Assembly (NCBI GenBank): GCA_036785705.1
Contig: JAWUZG010000070.1
Span: 4,537,001 to 4,601,000, forward strand
Source: Acanthornis magna
Lineage: Eukaryota > Chordata > Aves > Passeriformes > Acanthizidae
Length of the DNA stretch: 64,000 nucleotides
Reading direction: 5' to 3'
How positions within the stretch are numbered: position 1 is the stretch's first letter; each line of letters opens with the position of its first letter. A model generated the notes under the pieces. It was not told the DNA's origin. It did not search any database and saw nothing but the letters and a program-made list of their open reading frames with translations. Position numbers and translations under genes: made by a program. Shown piece by piece: positions 11,145 to 23,916 of the stretch.

Positions 11145-14100
11145 GTAAGAAAGGAGATGATGTGGGAAACCTTGTGCCCCTTTTCTCCCAGGTGACATTG
11201 AGAGCATTGCCAGACGTACCATGTCAGAAGTACCGCAGAAATTGTTTTTTTCCTAAGTCAAGCAAACCTTAATCCTTAGGTATTTTCTGGGGAAAAAAGC
11301 ATTTCATCTGAATGCAGCAGAGAGCAGGTATTACAGATTGTTTTGAGATGTGCACACTATGCAAGCTCATGGACATTCCTCTGTATATTCTGCTTTCAGA
11401 GCTGTGACTGTGTGCACATTAAAAGTGGACAAAGCACAGCCCCTGAAGAGATCATTAGTTTCTCTTTGCTCCTGCTATGGCTCTTTCTTTAATTCCTTTT
11501 GCCTTTCCCAGAGAAACATATCAGATTGTTCTGACCAGGATGCCTCATCTGTGACTTACGCCCGGGACACCCACCAGTGCAGAGTATGCTGATCAAGCTA
11601 ACGCTGAAATCACTGTGATTTATGCCACGATAAAACACACCACAGTGACAGAGCACACAGGCAGTTATTTCCTGGGGCAGACAAACACCCATTGAGCACT
11701 CCCCACCACATCTGGGGAACCTGTCGTACCCTATTGCTTTTTTGTTGCTTTTCAGGATATTTCACTGAAGGAATGAGAACAAATCAACTACAAACTTGCA
11801 GGGAAACAGCACACAAATTTTAGATGTTTATCTCCAATTATCAGTGACTGAAAGGGCAAAGGACCCTGCTGCAGTGCCACACTCAATATTCCTCACAGGT
11901 GAGGTCTTTCTACAGCCCTCACTTTTCTTTGTCAAACCTTTTCTGACAGCAGCTAGAAGTTTTTAGTTTTATCTCTAAGATTTTTCTACATTTAGTGTTT
12001 TCATCTATCCAACCCCTCTCTGCTATAGAGAAATGACTCCTCACCTCTGGTGCTAAATTACAGTTCTTCCTGTGATTCTTGGAAAATTACCTTTATGGTT
12101 CTTTGAGGGAAGCACGTTTTTCTTAGGGGCATCTTTAATGTGGCCATATTGTTCTTTCATTGCAACACAGAATCCTTACTAAAAAGCAGCAGTTTGTTTA
12201 GAACATTATGCAAAGGAAAACACATTGAAATACCTGGAAATATGGCTCATCAAAGACTTGAAATTACCCAATCCTCTTTTTGGTGATATTTGGAGTCTTT
12301 TCCTTAACTCGTGTTTTGCTGAAAGATAAATTTGAGATAGTTAATAGGATCCTAGCAGCACTGATCACCTCTGAGAGTTTACGGCACTTTTGGAATTTAC
12401 ATTTTCGGTTTGTCATTCCCCAAATAGTCACAGCTCTTTACCCTCCGTGCTTTAGTCTCCCGATGCATCACTTCCACACCACTGTTCTCTTTGAGCAGTG
12501 CTGTCCGTGTCTAAAGGCAGCAAGAGTCAGAACCACCCAGCCAGCCTCAAAGAGTGGGTTTTTCTGGTGGTGAAATACTGGTTTAAACATAGCCAAAGCC
12601 TGTGTCTGTTTCATTATTGCATTTAAGGAGAGTTCTTTTAAGAGCTGTTTTTGCCATCCCCATGAATCTGAAGCAATCATGGTGTTTTGCTGGTTTCCAC
12701 TGTGTAATTTCAATATGCAACAATCTCTCCAAGTTGAATAATTTGGAATCCACACACGCTTTGCAGTTTCAAGATAATTTGATCTGAATAGCAGTTTCAT
12801 GTAAATGTTTTGGCAGCAGTGAAAATACCCTCAACATTACGACTTGCAGCTTGAAACACCAATAATGATTTTACATGCTAGCAATGAAAGAGTTTGATAG
12901 GCAGCTTAAAATCATTAATTCCTCTCTTGAAACTGATATTTTCTCACTGAAAGGTTTGAAAACAAATGTACTTTCAACAGGTTATTTCTGTATTAATGTG
13001 ATACCAGCAACATCTGTGCAGCTCCCTCTCTTCTCCTGTGGGCAAGCAGTGTTAGGGGAGCTGGAAGGAGCTCAGCTCTTGCTTGCTTCACCCCACAGCT
13101 GTGGGGAAAACATGGGATACGGTGTTTGAAGTGTTGGATAATTGGAGGAAGTGAATGGAGAATGATAACAACAGCAATAGGGAAGTCTCTCAGGCGATTT
13201 GAGAAGGTTGTCTGGTGCAGGCTGATGTTTGATTATCTGTGCACTGGATACCCACTTCTTTCTACTTGAATAATACATGGGAACCAAGGATTGTTTACTT
13301 TAAAATATCAAAATGAGAAATGACCATGTTCTGAAAATAAAACCTGCGAGTTTCAACTCTGCCACCTCTAGGAAAGCCCAGTGGGAGAGATAGGATTGCT
13401 AGAACTAGGGGAGGCCTCCTTTTCCTTATTTGTTATCATTTAACAGAATCTGAAGGCATCTTCCTTTGCAGAGGGCAGGAAATCATTCCTGTGCAGCTCC
13501 AGGGCCACACAGAGGTTATGGTGCCCATTTCACTTGCGGTGTTAAACAACAGAGGGTTTCAGAACTGTAGTGGGGCTGTACCAAGTCACCAAACCCTGGC
13601 CAAGAGAAAACAGGAGAGCACATGCACACTGCAGCATTTCTGACTTAGTAATAGATGAAAACACAGTGCTCTTTAGCTGCCTTCTCCCTCCAGTGTTCTC
13701 AAATACCACTGGTCGTGTTCCACTACGGGGGAGATTACTCAGGCTTACATTTGGAAGCACGTGGTAAGAAGAGAAAAAATTCCAGTCAAAACATTCCTGT
13801 TAATTGGTGATTGTTTTGTGAAACCTGAACATTATGAATCCATGTTATACTCTCAGCCTTTGCTCTAAGTCTGCTTGGAATGAGTAACCTGAAGTTTTAT
13901 GGCAATAAACTGTGGTATCCTATTGAGCCGGACTAGTGTACATGTTGTGCACACGCTGACAAACACAACCCCACCTCTGCATGTCACTGGGATATAAAGA
14001 GGATTGTACACATTATCTGTCCCTAATGTGTCTGCATCTGGGACACAGATTGCAGCTGCCACTTCAGGATGAGGCAGCCCAAGCAGCGTCAAGACCTGCA

Positions 14101-17100
14101 AGGTGCTTGCCTTATGTAGAGTGAAATGTGGTGTCACTGACTTGAGCAGCAAAATTCTCGAGGACTGTGTGTTCTGCCCAAGACGCATTGATATTCCCCA
14201 TACATGCAGGCGTTTTACCAGAACAAGCATGGTTTTTGTTAATCAGAGAATATGTAATCACTGAACCGATTTGTAATTATATTTATGAAATGTGAATCTT
14301 GGATTTATTTTGCACAGATCATCTTATTTTTCTATCCAAAGCTGCTTGTTATGCAGACTCTGAGGACTGTTAAATACCACATGACATTCAAAAACCAGAA
14401 CTTTCCAAAGCCCCTTTTTATTGTGTTGGGGTTTTTTTCTCTTTGGCTAAACCTATTCTGGGTTACTATTCTTTTCAAAGTTCCTTTTTTGATTCATGCT
14501 TTTAATGCAGCTGTTTGAGTAAGCCGAGGAAGACATTACAAAATCTTCTCTCCCGTTGCTGCCTGACCAAGGATGTTTCAATGGAAACATGGTCCTTTTG
14601 ATCTGATTTATTTGGGAGTTCTTCTTCTGCAGCTTGTATCTCAGCAGAAAACCTAACAATCTGTTTGCTCTTACTGGGAAAAAAGAGATTGTCGCCCTGC
14701 CAACATAATTACATTGGTGAGTTAGGGAATAATGAGTGAGAACAGATGAAATATTTAGATATAAATAGTCTGTTTTCATGTGCTGTGATTGTCACTAATA
14801 AGGCAGGGACGTGTGGTTTGTGGTTCAGGGACAGGATGAGGAACCAGGACATCTGGATTCCTTTCCTAGCTTTACCACAGTGTATTGAAGAAGCCATCAA
14901 ACCTCTTTGTGCCCCACCGGTTGGAAGTGGATAATAATGCTCTGGGGACTAATTTTTTAATGCTGTCATCTTCAGATGTTCAGGAGGGAAGAGCAATGCA
15001 AGTGTACAGTTTTTTGCACACTACAAGTCAGTCCAATTAAAACTTTAAATCCAGATACCTAGAAAGTTTGTGATTTATCCTATCCTAACTTCAGTAATTT
15101 GACCCACCTGCAATGAGAGAAAAACAAGAGGAAGATTAAAACCTGTACAGAATGTTTGAACACAGTCCTGCTAGCATGTAATCTTAAGTTTTCTGGGACT
15201 AGTTTTTTAAGCTTTACACTCTTTACACTTTTAATAAGGAGTAGTCAATTATGTCCTTGACTGAAATGTGTTCATTTGTTCAAATCCTAAGAACTACTCC
15301 TGAGGCTTGGCATGATTTAAAAAGGCCTTACAGTGGCCACCTACACAAGGGATGTGTTTCTGTCAGCCTGTGTCGATTTTGTTCACGACAGCTGTAAGTA
15401 AGAAATCACTAAACCACAGATTAAAAGCATGTAATTGGTGCAAAAGTAATTAAAGACAAGATTAATTCTACCTAGGAGTAAATAAGCACATTTAGCATAT
15501 AAATCGTAGTGAAAAAAAGGGTTCTAAAATGTTCTTTTTTTTTTTTTTTTTTTTTGTAACATGCATATGGTAGTGGAGAGTCTCAAAAGCAGAGTTGCTT
15601 CTTCCGCTGAGGAGGGGAAGAAAGAAACCGTGCTAGGGAGTTGAACGCCTCGAGTTTAAATCACTTGGAAAGAGCATTATATTATTTTAAGGTTTCTAGT
15701 ACTTATTTTAATTTCCAATTTCCTCAAAATGACAGTCTGTAATGCACTACTGCTGTTTTACCTGGGTGTCAGATGGTTCTATCTGCATTCAAAAGCTAAA
15801 CAGGAGCAGATCCACAGCTGGTAATGGGGACCTCACATCCATACTGTACACGTGGCCGAGTTTTCCGGTCTGCTCCCATGTCCTGAGCACAGGCATTGTT
15901 CTGCTGGAGTACTTTTCCGACATTGGTTCCATCCAAAAGTCCAGTTCCTCTGCTCTGACTGTGGTGCAAGGAAAAGCACGGTAAATGGGAGAAATCAGGA
16001 AATTCACTTCAGAAGCGCACTTGCAATCTAAACTAAAATCCCAACCTACCCTCACTCACCCTATTTGTAGTGTTATCCCTGAATAAGGGCAGCACAAGGG
16101 CTTGATTTGCACTTGGAATCCAGCTGGCCAGGCAAGACTGAGCACAAATTTCCCGTTGCTTTCATGGAGGCTTTGCTCTAAATCACTGCAGTTGGACACC
16201 GCTGAAGCAGCAGCTGGAATACTTATCATGCTGTATAATTTCAAACTTCTTTGAAAAGAGCTTATGGCTATGTGTAAGAGAAATTGGCTTCAGTTTGTTG
16301 ATTTTATCTCATTTGAGACCGTTTTTGGGAACACTGCAATATTGGCACAGGAGGTACAATTATAGGGAGAATTAGCTCTTCACCATCACTCTAAGCTAAT
16401 ACTGCGTGTGCTGTGATGCTGAGGGAAAAGCCAACCTCCTGATGCACAAGAAACGCTGCAGGAATCTCTAGTGAGTCATTTATTTCCCAACTGTCTTGCA
16501 TATTAAAGCACAAAATACAAGCCTGCAGTTAACGGAGTCCTTCCCCTCTCCTATATCCAGTCCTTATTTTCCCCAGGAAAAATGCGGGCACATGGCCTGC
16601 CAGGAAATCCTTAGAATGGCCTGCCTGGGTCTGCAACAGGGACATGTAGGGAGCAGCATGCCAGGGTTAACTGCTGAGATGCCTCATCCACCTCCAGAAT
16701 CTTAGAAAATGAGGGTGCTCAGGGATACAGGGAATAGGTACCAGAGGGCTCATATTCTTTTCCATAAAAATTGCAGTTAGAATGATACATATCACACTAA
16801 TGTTCCCAAAGACATCCCGAACCAACACACACACATATACATAAGCTCTAGCTGTGCATCTGTGTATGCAAGGCCATGTAAATAACTATCTTTATGTGGT
16901 GAGACAAAGCAGCCTCAACTACCAAAAGATTTAGCAACACAAATTCTTTTCCTACGGCACAAATCCCACTAATTTCATCTTGAAAATGGAAAGCACGGCA
17001 TTGCATTATTTGAGCACAAAGGCCAAATTTCCCTGGCTGCCAGTTAGACCCCAAGCTCATACAAACACAGCAGGAAAAACCTGAAATGATTTTGTTTCCT

Positions 17101-20100
17101 AGTGGCACTAATTCCATTGCTGGAGAAAATGTAATTATATTTATATTGACATTATAATGATAACTTTGCAGGCCAGACTCCATCCTGTCTGTTAGGTCAG
17201 ATAGAACTGAAGCACCAGCAGAGAACTAAGCAATGCCTGTTCCATGGTGGCAGTGTGCCTGGAGCCCAGCCAGAAATTTCAGCAGTAGAAGTTCATTCTG
17301 TGAAAAAGATAGTTATGATTTCATTGTGTCTCAACGACAAAACCTCTCCATTCTGCACTGATCACAGCATCCTCAGACAAACTGAATGTGGACTTTGCAG
17401 GCTGAGCTTTTGTCCTGCACTGCTGTAGAAGTTGGAAGCTCAACATAAACCTGGTAAATGCTCCCAGCAGACCTTGCACCCTGGAGATGCCCTGCTGCTG
17501 CAAACAGCAGCCCAGGCTCTTGGAGAACGCTGGGATCACACACAGCAGATTCAGACTGGAGCCTGGCACCATTGGACTTGTGGCTTGCCTCGCTTATTTA
17601 TCAACCTCAGCTGCCCCCCCCTATTACAAGGGAGGCCCTCGAGGAAAATCAAAGCTCTTTCCTGAAATTCAAGGAGGTGGGAATTGCCGTCATTCATTGG
17701 TGATACATTATTAACACGGTGGCATTGTTAGGTATTTTTCCTGGCTATATTAATTCAACGTGCTGTGGTGGATGTTGTCAGCCTATCCTACTGTTCTCTC
17801 AAGGCACTGTATCAATGTGAGATGTCACTAGTCCTGAAATCTGGAGCACATTTTCATTCATTACTTCTCTTGCACAAATCGTACCACTGCCCACAAGAGA
17901 AGCAGCACTGAGGGAGGGTGCTTAAATTCGAGGCTGAAAGATTCCTTTTTACTTACATAATTCATAAAGAAAACAACTCTAGAGCTGGAACTGAGCTAAA
18001 TTAAGCAATTAGAAGATAGAAAGAGCTAAACAACTTATAATTTTCAAAGCTCAGACTTTGGCTGAGAATAATAGTCCAGGAGAATCAGAATATGTTGATT
18101 TTTTTAACAGGTTAAAAAAAACAACTAAGCACAAAAAACACCCCCCTTAATGTTTGTGTCTGCCGAGCCTAATTTTCTTTGTCTTTTCCTTCCATAGTCA
18201 TACAGCAGGACAAAAACCATTGTTACAATATCTAATTAGGATACCAGCAGATGGAATAGTTAATCATGCCCCAGCTAACCATTGTGTGTGTTGCTGGGGA
18301 AGTCAGCAAAGGTAGAGTCATTTTTCCTAATTTAACTGTATAAAAAAGAAGCACCTGGTTTAACCTCCCATCCCACCTCCCTCTACGTTCAGTGGGGAGG
18401 GACAGGAACAGGCAGACAAGGCTGGGCTGTGGGTGGAATCACTCGCTCCTTGGTGGTGCCTCCTCCCAGCACCAGGGAGGGAAGAGCTGCTCTCTCTGAA
18501 ACTCAGTTTTCTCTGTTAAACTGAAATTTTATCCTTTCTAAGCACACAGAAGAGTCAGGAAGGTGACAGCCAGATGTGAGGGCAGCCAAGGGCACACAGG
18601 AGCCACTGACAGCCTGTGCACTTCTTGACCTCCCCGTCCTCCACTGCTGGACATAGCCAAGAGAGGTTGGCAGTGTTCACATTCCAAGCCTGGGGCACCA
18701 ATCTGGCTGAGCACGTTTTTTCCCATTTTCATCAATATTAAAAATACGTCCTGTACATGGTGGTACTTCTGGCATTCACCACACAAAGGCCTGGGCAGGC
18801 ACCACATTTTTATAAATGTTTCATAGAGCCCTACAGATTTCACAAGGTTACATTGGCTTAAGCAGGAGGAATTTTATGTGCTTTACCAACATTACCTGAG
18901 GAAATAGAACTCCCAAATGGTAATTTAGGTTTTTTTCCTCAAAATACACTTATAATAGAGGGGCTGATGTATGCAAACACCAGAAGAAAGTTTCTTAAAG
19001 GACACTTGAACCATTTTAGATATGGAGCTTTCAACAGCATATTTGTTCTGAAGTTTTGCTTTTGCTGAACTTTTTAAAGTTGGTTAGTATTTTGTTCTTT
19101 TTTTTTTTAAGGACAGTGATACCAGGGATATTATTCTGAAAATAACAGAATTAAATTGCCAGAAAACCCTGCTATTGAAATCACATTTACTTGCTATTAG
19201 TTTGTTTCGGTTGGTTGGTTTAGGAGATCAGTTTTGGGATATAATGCATTGAGTTGACAATAGATGGAAAAAAAATATGGTTGGTTTTATTTTGGTTAAA
19301 ATGCAGCAATGGCAGGGAGGAACTTTTAAGTATGAACATAAAGTCACTGGCACTGTTAAATTCTAAAATTACTTCATGAAATCTAATAGGAAGCCAGTAT
19401 ATGAAAGCACTCAAGTATTATGGGTCACCTCTGTCTAACTTCATTTGGAATTATTTATCCACTTGCAGATTTAATTAGATCCATAATATGCAAAAATATA
19501 GCATACAAGTTAGCAGTGTATATATTAATTTGAATAGAACAGCAGATAATGTAAACTTCATATTTTAGTCCCCAAATCATGTCACTTGGGAAAAAAACCA
19601 TTTTGCATGCTACTTTAATGAATTTTTCCCCCTTTTTGCACTCCTTGCCAGAGCTAATTCTGTAGTGCAAGGATGAGCACTTTTGCATGGCTCCTGCCCT
19701 GTCCAGAGTCCTGGAAATGTCACAGTAGCACAATCATAGAGTCCCACTTCCTTTACTGGAGGAGATTGGAACAACCATCTGTGCATTTGGATGATCATGT
19801 AAATTAAACTGAGTGTGGCAGAGACCTCCTCTGTCACTAAAGGAAATGAGGGTGTAATTTTATACATCCGATTGCAGGGCGGCTGTTCCGCAGCCAAACA
19901 GCAGGTCAGATGGAAAAGGCAAATTAGATGTATCTCACATCTGGAGACTGTTTTTGTTGCACCTCAGCGCTTCAGTGCTGGATCCTACAGAAAGCCTTGT
20001 CCCTCAACCAGAGAATTCCTAATCTGCTTATGTGACACAGGAAGGAAAAAGCAGATAGCCTTTTTAAAAGCCTCATTCATTCTAAAATAGTTATCTGAAG

Positions 20101-23100
20101 CAGAAAATGTGCTTTTCTTCTTTTTCACTTGGTTTCTTTTGTCGTATTACCTAGTGTGCCATCTCACTCATTCAAGGACTGCAACATCACCAAGATATGT
20201 AATTTAAGATTACACAGGAAAAGACGAATTATTCAACTAATATGTAGGTGCTTCAGGCTCTGTCTGATCTTCTACCTTTTCCCTGAGCACTGACTTCTTT
20301 ACAAGAAGTGGGATAGAAATTCACCTTCTATCAAGTCTGTATCACCTTGACACGTTTTTTCACCTGTTTCCCTGCTCTAAGCTGCTACACAAATACTGAA
20401 TGTGGCATGTCAACTGTTTATTAGGATGCTCCTTGTGTAAATATACAGGTTTGATTTAGTTGGCTGCTAGAAAGGCAAACAGGAATAATGGAGAATGGCT
20501 TCAGATGAACCATCCCACAGCAAACTCTCATCATATAAAACCTAGCTATTCAACAAATTCTTATTTTTTTTAACTCAGCCACCTTAGAAGATTGTTTTCT
20601 AGGACTGAGGGCCAGATAACCAAAAGGATTGTGGCTGGTTAAGATATCCTTCCAAGGAGGCACAGAGTAGCCATTCAAAGCCCCATCTGTTGTGTCCCCG
20701 TTGCTCAACTTTTCCAGGTGCCCTCCAAAGGTATAAATCAGGTGGCCCAATTACTTCAGGAGAGCTGAGTCACATTGTGCCAATACTGACTTTGCAAATA
20801 TTTGTGAGTATTTATGACGTGCTAACTCTTGTCTCTATGTGTTCAGCTTAGCCTGGATTCAGCTTAGATACCCAAAGTCAAATACTTAGTGGTTAAGCCT
20901 GATTTTGCACTCCCAGAACACACAGAAGTATTCTGGATTTGCATCCAAAATCCATGTTTGATATCTACCCATCCAACTCACCCCTGCAGGGCACTGCTGA
21001 GTCATTTCCCACAGGTCAGAGCCACAAAAAACCTCTTACATAAAATCTAAGTACACAAAGCAGGCAGGAGATTGACAGTGTGGTCACTCTGCACAAATGA
21101 CCATGGCTACAATAACTAGATGCAAGGGCAATTAGGCCTTATGAGTATAAATGTTGAGCTAAAGAATTAATTTATGTTTCTCTGAAAGAGCTCAATGAGG
21201 CATAAAAATGTTCAGGAATGTTTAATTTTAAAGGGAGTGAGATTTATCAAAGCAATTTGAAAGGATAATATGTTCACCTCTGGTTCTACAGGCAAAGAAA
21301 AGCCAAAAAGTCCAAGGCATTAACCACTTAGAAGCTATTTTTCATTCTGCCAAGCTGTTTTTCATGCTGCTCTCATTGCCTCAATTGTGATGCTGCAGTG
21401 AAAGACAAATCTGGTTCTGGCAAGCAATCACTAACTTGTGATAAGCATTAGGTTTACATTTAAAGATCAAAGCAAACATACATAAAACATTTTGAGTACA
21501 TACATATCCTCTGCTTTATGTCCTTGCCCTTGGGTTTATATCCCCTCATCACTGTGTTTCCCTCTTACATTCTCAGTGAGTCCAGGAGCAACTGGAATCT
21601 GTATTGAAAAGAAAAAGTAGTTAATTTAATTTATAATAATATGTAGTGGGACAGAGATTTCAGGCAGAGATCGGATCTGTTGGTCAGTAGATGAGGCCAG
21701 AGGAACGACAAGATCTGTTATTATCACACTCACTGGAAGGACAATGAAGTACTGAAGTTTTTGAATACTAATTGTATTGTTTTTCTCCCCTCTGACAATA
21801 GCCAAATGATCAAAGCATTAACAAAAAAGTGTACTTAAATGAAATTCCCATTTATCTCAAAAGTCCCAATGCTAGAGCTGCCCATAATTAGAAGTGATAT
21901 TCAAAGATCATTGTGCCATGAGAGGATGAAAGGCTGGCAATTTTTTCATTTCAGGGTAAGTTCCACCTACCCTTCCCAGAAGTGAGTTTGGTCTATGGCT
22001 AAGCAATCCACAGGTCACTCCTATGCCCAAATCCTGAAATCTTTGCTCATGAACTGCACCTGGAATCCATTTGTGCAGGGTTTTATGCTTCAATAAGTCT
22101 GGCCCTCGTCCTTCTGTTCAGTCTAACCTTTTCTTCTGGATAAAAATGAAGGCATCATTTTGAAAACCTGTATCGAAAACTCTATATTTCCAAGCATTTT
22201 ACAAAGAGTTTAAGAGTACAGATTTCATCTCAGGCTCTAAATAGAACTCTTTAGACTTTGGTGTGAATAAAACTCACTCTTCTGTAAGGTGAAGTATTGA
22301 AAGCATGCTTCATTTCACATCTTAGGAGAGACTGCTAGAGATGATTTCAGCACAGTGATTTTCACAAGTTAGGAGCTATCTGTTTATCTCTACTCACATG
22401 TAACAGCTTCTTCTAAAGTCACTGGTATATACAAGCAAACCGATGGCAGATTTACAATTATTTTGCAAATGGTATTAAATATGTGCCTGTAAAAACGTAT
22501 CTGAGCCTGTTCTATGTGCAGTAAACCACTGGAAGAAAAAGAAAGGGCATGTGACAGCTTGAAGAGACCAAGTCAATCTCCCTCAGTTCCCGGGAATCAT
22601 CTAATCAATAAACGAAGCAACACCATGTGAGATCACCCACCACACATGCTTAGGAAGGCTAAAAACTCTGTACCTGTCTGGACTCACAGCAGACTTGCTG
22701 CAAAACTTCCCATTAGTTCCAGTCCACTCTTGCCAGTTCTCCTGGACATTCCGTGTGTGCAGAAATCTCATCCTGACCCTTGAGCTTCCTTTAAATTGAG
22801 TTTTGGGGTTTTTTTAATTGCAAATCACAAGATGAAAGTGTGGAGAATTATTTTTGTTTTCCAAGTATTAGTAGACTTTTAGGTTTGGTCTCTAGCAACT
22901 GTCCTTTATCTAGTCCAGAAGATGTTTTTTGATGGTCTGAAGTGCACCATTACTTTTACATGCTCTTATATAATGGTTTTACTTAGAACCATTCTGTTTT
23001 GTTACAAATGGTTTTAGTTTCCAAGTAAACCAAGTGGCAAAGCAATTCAAAACATATTGAATTCATTTAATGTATTAATAAGCACAACTGGCTCTAAATC

Positions 23101-23600
23101 AAAAAGAATTACTCTAGACTTAGAGAGTTTTATTTTTGACAGATCTTACTTTTAAAATATAGTAAAACATATTGGATATATTCCCTTACTTTAAAATAGC
23201 AAATCACTAACACAGGGATTAACATATTCCTTTTTTCCTCGTGTCCAAGACATTTCTTTATACAGAAGAAAATGCTCGATTTCTCTTCAATGCAAAAAAT
23301 AATCCTGTAAAAGCACTTCTCATGTCCCAATGTGCAGCCACTTTGTTGAACTTCTAGATTCTGCAATTAGATAAATCAGATTTCCTGTGAAGATCTAAAG
23401 CTGTAAATAAAATTTATCTTCACTTCACCAGGGATATGGGCAATTGATGTCTTGAGACCAGATCCTGCACATGAACAGCTTCACCCAGAGCAGCTGGTCC
23501 AGCCATCACCACTGCACAGCTCGTGGGAGCACGAGATGCCTTTTTACATCCTTTTTTCCCTGTTACATTAAAGATGTCGCGCAGTGACGAGCACAGACTC
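11145..23600. other. Long unique non-coding stretch
   Basis: More than 12 kb with only the poly(T) tract at 15.5 kb and scattered short homopolymers. A minus-strand segment at 11,562-11,663 has an acceptor (TTTGTCTGCCCCAG) and a GTAAGT donor with an open frame, but nothing else supports it. I see no interspersed repeat. Confidence 0.55.
15535..15555. repeat. Poly(T) tract, 21 bases
   Basis: Uninterrupted T run. It could be the tail of a minus-oriented retroposon, but no element body is recognisable on its right side. Confidence 0.95.
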
Positions 23601-23737
23601 GGAGCTCTGCTCTACAAACACCAACAGAGGGCACTTTGCAAATGCCGCCACCAGCAGGGTGATGCAGAACAGCACGTGGGGCATCTTTAGCAACACTGGC
23701 TCTGCAAACAACATCTGCTGAGCTGGAGCCCAGTGCC

Positions 23738-23831
23738 CCTGGCATGGCTTGCCAGGTGGGATGGAGCAGTTCCACTGCTCACTGCCATTTCAAGAGCCCC
23801 TGCTCCATCCCACTGGGCAAGCCATGCCAGG
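23738..23831 (+). repeat. Near-perfect inverted repeat, 32-bp arms, 30-bp loop
   Basis: Left arm 23,738-23,769 and right arm 23,800-23,831 are reverse complements at 30 of 32 positions; the spacer is 23,770-23,799. Transcribed on the plus strand, one of the two exceptions (23,755/23,814) becomes a G·U wobble and the other (23,754/23,815) an A·G mismatch, giving 31 paired positions. On the minus strand both exceptions would be unpaired. Size and shape resemble a microRNA precursor or a small foldback element. No known microRNA was recognised. Confidence 0.9.
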
Positions 23832-23857
23832 AACATACCAGCGTTTGTTGGCACCAC

Positions 23858-23882
23858 GTCACCAAAGTCCTGTTTTGGTGAC
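23858..23882. repeat. Short perfect inverted repeat, 9-bp arms
   Basis: GTCACCAAA at 23,858-23,866 is the exact reverse complement of TTTGGTGAC at 23,874-23,882, with a 7-base spacer. It lies 27 bp downstream of the larger inverted repeat. Confidence 0.8.
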
Positions 23883-23886
23883 CTTG

Positions 23887-23916
23887 GCATGGAGGGACAG
23901 AACACCCTTCCCATGC
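23887..23916. repeat. Imperfect inverted repeat, about 10-12 bp arms
   Basis: GCATGGAGGG (23,887-23,896) faces CCCTTCCCATGC (23,905-23,916) across an 8-base loop; the arms pair with a small bulge. This is the third stem-loop in under 200 bp. Confidence 0.6.

Noticed and set aside
15535..15555. Poly(T) as the tail of a retrogene
   Set aside because: No retroposed gene body, intron-less ORF or target-site duplication seen beside it.
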